Under the pieces are notes generated by a model. It searched no databases, was not told the origin of the DNA, and saw only the letters and a program-made list of their open reading frames with translations. Below, one piece after another: positions 60,130-64,000 of a stretch of DNA of 64,000 nucleotides. Position 1 is the stretch's first letter. Each line of letters begins with the position of its first letter. Origin of the DNA: Cellulosimicrobium funkei. GTDB lineage: Bacteria > Actinomycetota > Actinomycetes > Actinomycetales > Cellulomonadaceae. The translations under genes and the position numbers were made by a program. The stretch covers positions 400,487 to 464,486 of the forward strand of contig NZ_SOZH01000005.1 of NCBI RefSeq assembly GCF_004519295.1, given 5' to 3'.

Positions 60130-61472
60130 CAGTCGTTCAGCCTCCGCAGGGCGAGGGGGAGCTCGCCGAGCTCGCCGATGGTGAGGACGACGAGCTCCGC
60201 GATCGCGTGCCGGCTGAGGGACGCGCCGGGCACGCACTGGATCGCCATGACGCGCACGTCCTGCGGCAGGCGCGCCGACGCCGCACGGAGCTCCGTCGGG
60301 GTGACCCGGCTCCCGACGATGAACGCCACCACCGACGCGTCCGTGATCGTCAGGCCCGCGACGCGCGCGACGTCGACGAGCGACGTGCGCTGCGACTGCG
60401 TCTCCACGCGCGCGAGGTCGTCGAGGAGGCGCGTGCGGTGGTCGCCGCGCAGGTTGCCGTCGTTGACGAGGACCGTGACGCCGCGGTCCTCCTTGATCGC
60501 CTGGAGCCCGAGGGACCCGCACGCGCTCACGGCGAGCTCGAACTCGTCGTCGTGCGCGTAGTCCTCGGCCCGCGTCGAGAGCAGCACCGCGAGGTGCGAG
60601 CGCCGCGTCTCCTCGAACTGGCGCACCATGAGCTGGCCCGTGCGGGCCGTCGTCTTCCAGTGGATGTGGCGCCGGTCGTCGCCGGGCACGTAGTCGCGCA
60701 GCGCGTGGAACGACACGTCGGAGTTCGAGATGTCGGTGGTCACGCGGCCCTCGAGGTCCTTGAGGAACCCGGTCGACGAGCCGGACAGGTTCTTGACGCG
60801 CGGGTGGACGAAGAGCTCCTCGGGCTCGGTCCACACGACCTCGCGCCGCAGGAGCCCGAGCGGGTCGGCCCGCACGGAGCGCACCGGGCCGACGGAGATG
60901 ACCGACCGCCGGTGGGTCGGCACGGTGAAGATCTCCTCGTGGCTCCCCTGCGGGCGCAGGCGCGGCACGGGGAACGTCGCCATGCCCTGCCCCACGGGCA
61001 GCTCCATGACCGACGGGAGCAGCGGACGGGCGGAGTCGTTGCGGACGTCGAGCCGGCCCACCGCACGGTCCCCCACCGTCACGCGCTGCTGCGCGAGGTC
61101 GAGCACGACGGCGTACCGGAAGCGCCCGAGGACGAACGCGACGGCCGCGAGCAGCGCGACCGTGAGCAGGACCGCCACGACGAGCAGCTCGAGCCACGAC
61201 AGCGCGAGCCCCGCCCACCAGGCCGCGACCGTGACGACGAGGGCCGCCCAGCCGAACGGGCTGACGGCGGACGTCACGGGCCGGACCGTCCGCGCGGCGG
61301 GCGCGAGCGCACGCCCGACCGGCGCGGTGACCCGCGCGAGGGGTGCGGCCAGGGGGCGGAGCAGCCCGGCGAGGGCGGACCCCGCGCGGGGTGCGCCCGG
61401 GCGGCCGCCGCTGGCGGTGCGGCCGGAGCGGGCGCTGGGGCGCCCGCTCGTCGGGCCGGGGGTGGCGTTCAT
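60129..61472 (-). CDS. DUF58 domain protein
   Basis: A 447-residue protein with two N-terminal helices (GWAALVVTVAAWWAGLALSW and LELLVVAVLLTVALLAAVAF) and a DUF58 domain marked by DYVPGDDRRHIHWKTTAR. DUF58 proteins regularly accompany MoxR ATPases and resemble von Willebrand factor A domains; they may assemble complexes at the membrane. The stop overlaps the next ATG by one base (TGATG). Confidence 0.93.
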   Translation of the reverse strand: MNATPGPTSGRPSARSGRTASGGRPGAPRAGSALAGLLRPLAAPLARVTAPVGRALAPAARTVRPVTSAVSPFGWAALVVTVAAWWAGLALSWLELLVVAVLLTVALLAAVAFVLGRFRYAVVLDLAQQRVTVGDRAVGRLDVRNDSARPLLPSVMELPVGQGMATFPVPRLRPQGSHEEIFTVPTHRRSVISVGPVRSVRADPLGLLRREVVWTEPEELFVHPRVKNLSGSSTGFLKDLEGRVTTDISNSDVSFHALRDYVPGDDRRHIHWKTTARTGQLMVRQFEETRRSHLAVLLSTRAEDYAHDDEFELAVSACGSLGLQAIKEDRGVTVLVNDGNLRGDHRTRLLDDLARVETQSQRTSLVDVARVAGLTITDASVVAFIVGSRVTPTELRAASARLPQDVRVMAIQCVPGASLSRHAIAELVVLTIGELGELPLALRRLND

Positions 61473-61554
61473 GGCATGAGCTCTCGGTCGGTGCGGGCCG
61501 TCGGTCCGCCGGCGGCGGGACGGCGTGCGGCCGGCGTGCGGGACGCCGGTCGTG

Positions 61555-62529
61555 TCAGGCGCTGCGGCGCTCCTGCGGCGCCGCGACGTCGGCGAGCAGG
61601 CGGCCGAGCACGGCCTCGTTCGTCGCGCCCGCGAACTCGGCCTCGGGGTCGAGCACGAGGCGGTGCGCCCACGTCGGCTGCGCCAGCTCCTTGACGTCGT
61701 CCGGCAGGACGTAGTTGCGCCCGTGCGCGGCGGCCCACACCTTCGCGCAGCGCACGAGGGCGAGCGCACCACGGACGGAGACGCCGACGCGCACCTCGGG
61801 CGCGTTGCGCGTCTCCTCGGCGAGCCGGGAGACGTACTCGAGCACCGCGCCGTCGACGTGCACCCGTGCGCCGAGCTCGGCCATCTCCGTGACGGCCTGC
61901 GTCGTGATGAGCGGCTGGAGCGTCTTGCTCCGGTCGCGGACGGACGCGCCCGAGAGGATCTCGACCGTCGAGGCGTGGTCCGGGTAGCCGATCGAGGCCT
62001 TCATGAGGAAGCGGTCGAGCTGCGCCTCGGGCAGGCGGTACGTCCCGGCCTGCTCGATGGGGTTCTGCGTCGCGATGACCATGAACGGGCGGCCGACCTC
62101 GTGACCGACGCCGTCGACCGTGACCCGGCCCTCCTCCATGACCTCGAGGAGCGCGGACTGCGTCTTGGGCGAGGCGCGGTTGATCTCGTCCGCGAGGACG
62201 ATGGACGCGAAGATCGGGCCCTGGTGGAACTCGAACTTCCCCGTCTTCTGGTCGTAGATCGTCACGCCCGTGACGTCGGACGGCAGGAGGTCCGGGGTGA
62301 ACTGGATGCGGTTGTTCGTGCCCTGGACGCTCGCAGCGAGGGCGCGCGCGAGCGAGGTCTTGCCGGTGCCGGGCGCGTCCTCGAGGAGGATGTGCCCCTC
62401 GGAGAGCATGCACGTCAGGGTCAGGCGCACGACGTGCGCCTTGCCCAGGACGGCCTGGCCCACGTTGCCGACGAGGCGGTCGAAGGTCTGAGCGAACCAG
62501 GTGGCCTGCTCGGGGGTCATGGTGGTCAT
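61555..62529 (-). CDS. MoxR-family AAA+ ATPase
   Basis: A 324-residue chaperone-like ATPase. Walker A is LLEDAPGTGKTSLARALA, Walker B is IVLADEINRASPKTQ, sensor 1 is VIATQNPIEQAGTYRLPEAQ and the sensor 2/lid region is present near VGVSVRGALALVRCAKV. MoxR proteins help activate DUF58/vWA partners. The first of two nearby ATGs (62529, 62520) has GGAAG upstream and is chosen. It precedes DUF58 by 82 bp. Confidence 0.95.
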   Translation of the reverse strand: MTTMTPEQATWFAQTFDRLVGNVGQAVLGKAHVVRLTLTCMLSEGHILLEDAPGTGKTSLARALAASVQGTNNRIQFTPDLLPSDVTGVTIYDQKTGKFEFHQGPIFASIVLADEINRASPKTQSALLEVMEEGRVTVDGVGHEVGRPFMVIATQNPIEQAGTYRLPEAQLDRFLMKASIGYPDHASTVEILSGASVRDRSKTLQPLITTQAVTEMAELGARVHVDGAVLEYVSRLAEETRNAPEVRVGVSVRGALALVRCAKVWAAAHGRNYVLPDDVKELAQPTWAHRLVLDPEAEFAGATNEAVLGRLLADVAAPQERRSA

Positions 62530-62576
62530 TCGTCGCTTCCGTTCGCTGTGCTGTCCGTGGTGGGGCGCGGGCCGCG

Positions 62577-64000
62577 CTAGTACCACGTCATGGTGTTCGT
62601 GCTCCCGATGGTCGTCTCGATCCGCGCCGAGCCGCCCGGCTGGCCGTAGACGCACTGCTGGCCGCCGGAGTAGTTCCCGTTGCCGTCGGTCTGCAGGGCG
62701 CGGCCCTGGGCGTCGCGGCTGTAGTTTCCGGACCCGATCTGCGACCCGCCGCCGTAGCACGTCACCCGGAACGCGGTGTTGGCCGGGCCGTCCTTGATGG
62801 TGAGGTAGAGCTCGGCGCACGACGAGTGGGTGCAGTATCCCGGCCAGTTGCCGTCGGGGAGCTTGTGATTGCTCCCCTTGCTCACCGTGAGGACGGGCTC
62901 GGGCTTCTTGTCGGACGTCGCCGACCGGCACGTCTCCTTCGCGGCGCCCTCCGTCGGGGTGACCCGGACGCAGATCTCGCGCGTCTCGGAGTAGCCGACC
63001 GAGAGGCTCCCGGAGCCTTCCTTCTGGGTGGACTGGACCGCGCCGCGCACCTGCACGGAGTACCCGCGCCCGTTGCCCGCGGTCGACCAGCTGTACGTGA
63101 TCGAGCGGTCGCCGCCGTTCATCGACACGACCGGCGCCGGGATGGGCCCGTAGGGCGACTCCTCGTTCGCCGTCGCCGCAGCGCCAGGCTCGCGCGCGCC
63201 GTCGACCCCCGCGACGGCGCGCACCGCGATCCGGTACGGCTTGCCGTTCGACAGCCCGCCGACGACCTTGTTCGCGCCGAGCGGCTGCCAGCCACCGCCG
63301 GCGTCGTACTGGTAGGTGATCTCGTCGGCCCGCACGCCGTTGCCCGACGCCGCGCCGAACGACAGCTGGATCTCGCCGTTCGTGCCGTTCGCGTCGGCGC
63401 TGAGGTTCGACACCGCGCCCGGCTTCGCGAACGCGCGCACCGGGTCCGACGCCGGCGAGAACTCGGCGTCGCCGAGCTTGTCCGTCGCCTTGTTGTGCGC
63501 GCGCACCCGGAACGCGTAGCCCGTCGTGTCCGCCGGGACGCCGACCGTCGCGGACGTCGCGCCGCCGGCGGCGGTCGAGGTCTGCACGACGCTCCCGCCC
63601 CGCAGCGCCTCGATCGTGTACCGCGTGATCGGGGCGCCGTTGCCGTCCGGCGCGCTCCACGAGACCTGCATCTGCGACGTGTCGCCGATCGACGTGCGCT
63701 GCACCGCCGGCTTGGCGGGAGCCGCCGGCTTGCCCGCCGGCGTCTCGGCCGCCGAGTAGTCGCCCCAGTCCGAAGGGTCGGGGGCGAGGTTCACGGCCTG
63801 GGCGCGCACCTTGTACGCGACGCCGTTCTGCAGGCCGTCCCACGTCACCGACGTCCCGGTCAGGGCCGTCTTCTGCACGGCGCCGCCCGGCGGCGCGGGC
63901 GAGATCTCGAGGTTGACGGCCTGGATCGGCGAGCGGTCGGTGTAGGTCTTGTTGGTCCAGGTGACGGTGAGGGACTTGTCGCCGAACTCGAGGCGGGGTG
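62577..64000 (-). CDS. Fibronectin type III repeat surface protein, N-terminus beyond window
   Basis: About 474 residues of the C-terminal end of a larger protein whose start lies right of the window. Several fibronectin-III repeats are visible (MQVSWSAPDGNGAPITRYTI, then GYAFRVRAHNKATDKLG; SNLSADANGTNGEIQLSFGA; ITYSWSTAGNGRGYSVQVRG). The last ~100 residues contain paired Cys in a beta-rich region (WPGYCTHSSCAELYLTIKDG) and end TMTWY. It is probably a surface or secreted structural protein linked to the MoxR/DUF58 machinery; 47 bp separate it from moxR. Confidence 0.85.
   Translation of the reverse strand, partial: PRLEFGDKSLTVTWTNKTYTDRSPIQAVNLEISPAPPGGAVQKTALTGTSVTWDGLQNGVAYKVRAQAVNLAPDPSDWGDYSAAETPAGKPAAPAKPAVQRTSIGDTSQMQVSWSAPDGNGAPITRYTIEALRGGSVVQTSTAAGGATSATVGVPADTTGYAFRVRAHNKATDKLGDAEFSPASDPVRAFAKPGAVSNLSADANGTNGEIQLSFGAASGNGVRADEITYQYDAGGGWQPLGANKVVGGLSNGKPYRIAVRAVAGVDGAREPGAAATANEESPYGPIPAPVVSMNGGDRSITYSWSTAGNGRGYSVQVRGAVQSTQKEGSGSLSVGYSETREICVRVTPTEGAAKETCRSATSDKKPEPVLTVSKGSNHKLPDGNWPGYCTHSSCAELYLTIKDGPANTAFRVTCYGGGSQIGSGNYSRDAQGRALQTDGNGNYSGGQQCVYGQPGGSARIETTIGSTNTMTWY

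Noticed and set aside
1..64000. Insertion sequences, integrases, phage genes, origins or attachment sites.
   Set aside because: No transposase, recombinase or phage structural protein was recognised. The tRNA genes have no adjacent integrase or evident duplicated 3' ends.

Overview
The window is a high-GC actinobacterial chromosome segment. Codon use, the gene order around rplKAJL-rpoB, the WXG100/FHA-ATPase genes and a chitinase with a CBM5/12-type module point to a Cellulomonas/Cellulosimicrobium-like member of the Micrococcales. This assignment is inferred from the sequence alone. I see no insertion sequence, prophage or CRISPR array.

Layout. 1-4348 (minus): rpoB (3' end outside the window), rplL and rplJ, with strong hairpins in the rplL-rpoB gap and in the rplJ leader. 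4617-10260 (minus): an accessory operon of a sigma factor, a small beta-sandwich-like protein, an S8 protease without a signal peptide, and a TPR-CHAT protease. It sits inside the ribosomal-protein locus and is the most unusual unit here. 10615-13079 (plus): two small membrane proteins and a secreted GH18 chitinase. 13196-16057 (minus): rplA, rplK, nusG, secE and tRNA-Trp.

16263-20098 (plus): an ABC exporter overlapping a NarL-type two-component system. 20201-22040: a nucleoside deaminase and a Tam-like methyltransferase. 22163-24830 (plus): a small acidic membrane protein with an OmpR-type two-component system; direct repeats of TCTCAT on an 11-bp period occur in its promoter and again around the neighbouring genes up to 26.75 kb. 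24903-28168: a small secreted protein, an APH-like kinase, and a membrane protein with a YtrA-type GntR regulator. 28325-30652: an L,D-transpeptidase lipoprotein and murB. 30679-34808: two paralogous MFS transporters facing a LacI regulator, with twin identical operators. 34818-38151: an exported six-hairpin-like protein with a CelR-like operator, then a SigE-family sigma factor with its partner.

38240-39874 (minus): a hadA/hadB-like dehydratase pair, rpmG, and tRNA-Met, -Thr and -Tyr. 40005-45145: rarD, a YajQ-family gene, a HAD phosphatase, htpX and an FprA-like ferredoxin reductase.

45363-64000 (minus): one long locus that looks like a divergent type VII secretion system joined to Ser/Thr phosphosignalling. 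In transcription order it holds a fibronectin-type surface protein (5' part outside the window), MoxR ATPase, DUF58, a transglutaminase-like membrane protein lacking the catalytic Cys, RDD-FHA, PP2C phosphatase, FHA protein, Ser/Thr kinase, FHA-winged-helix protein, an FHA-containing FtsK/EssC ATPase, a WXG100 protein and an LpqN-like protein. Most junctions from DUF58 to the FHA-winged-helix gene are 1-4-nt stop/start overlaps.
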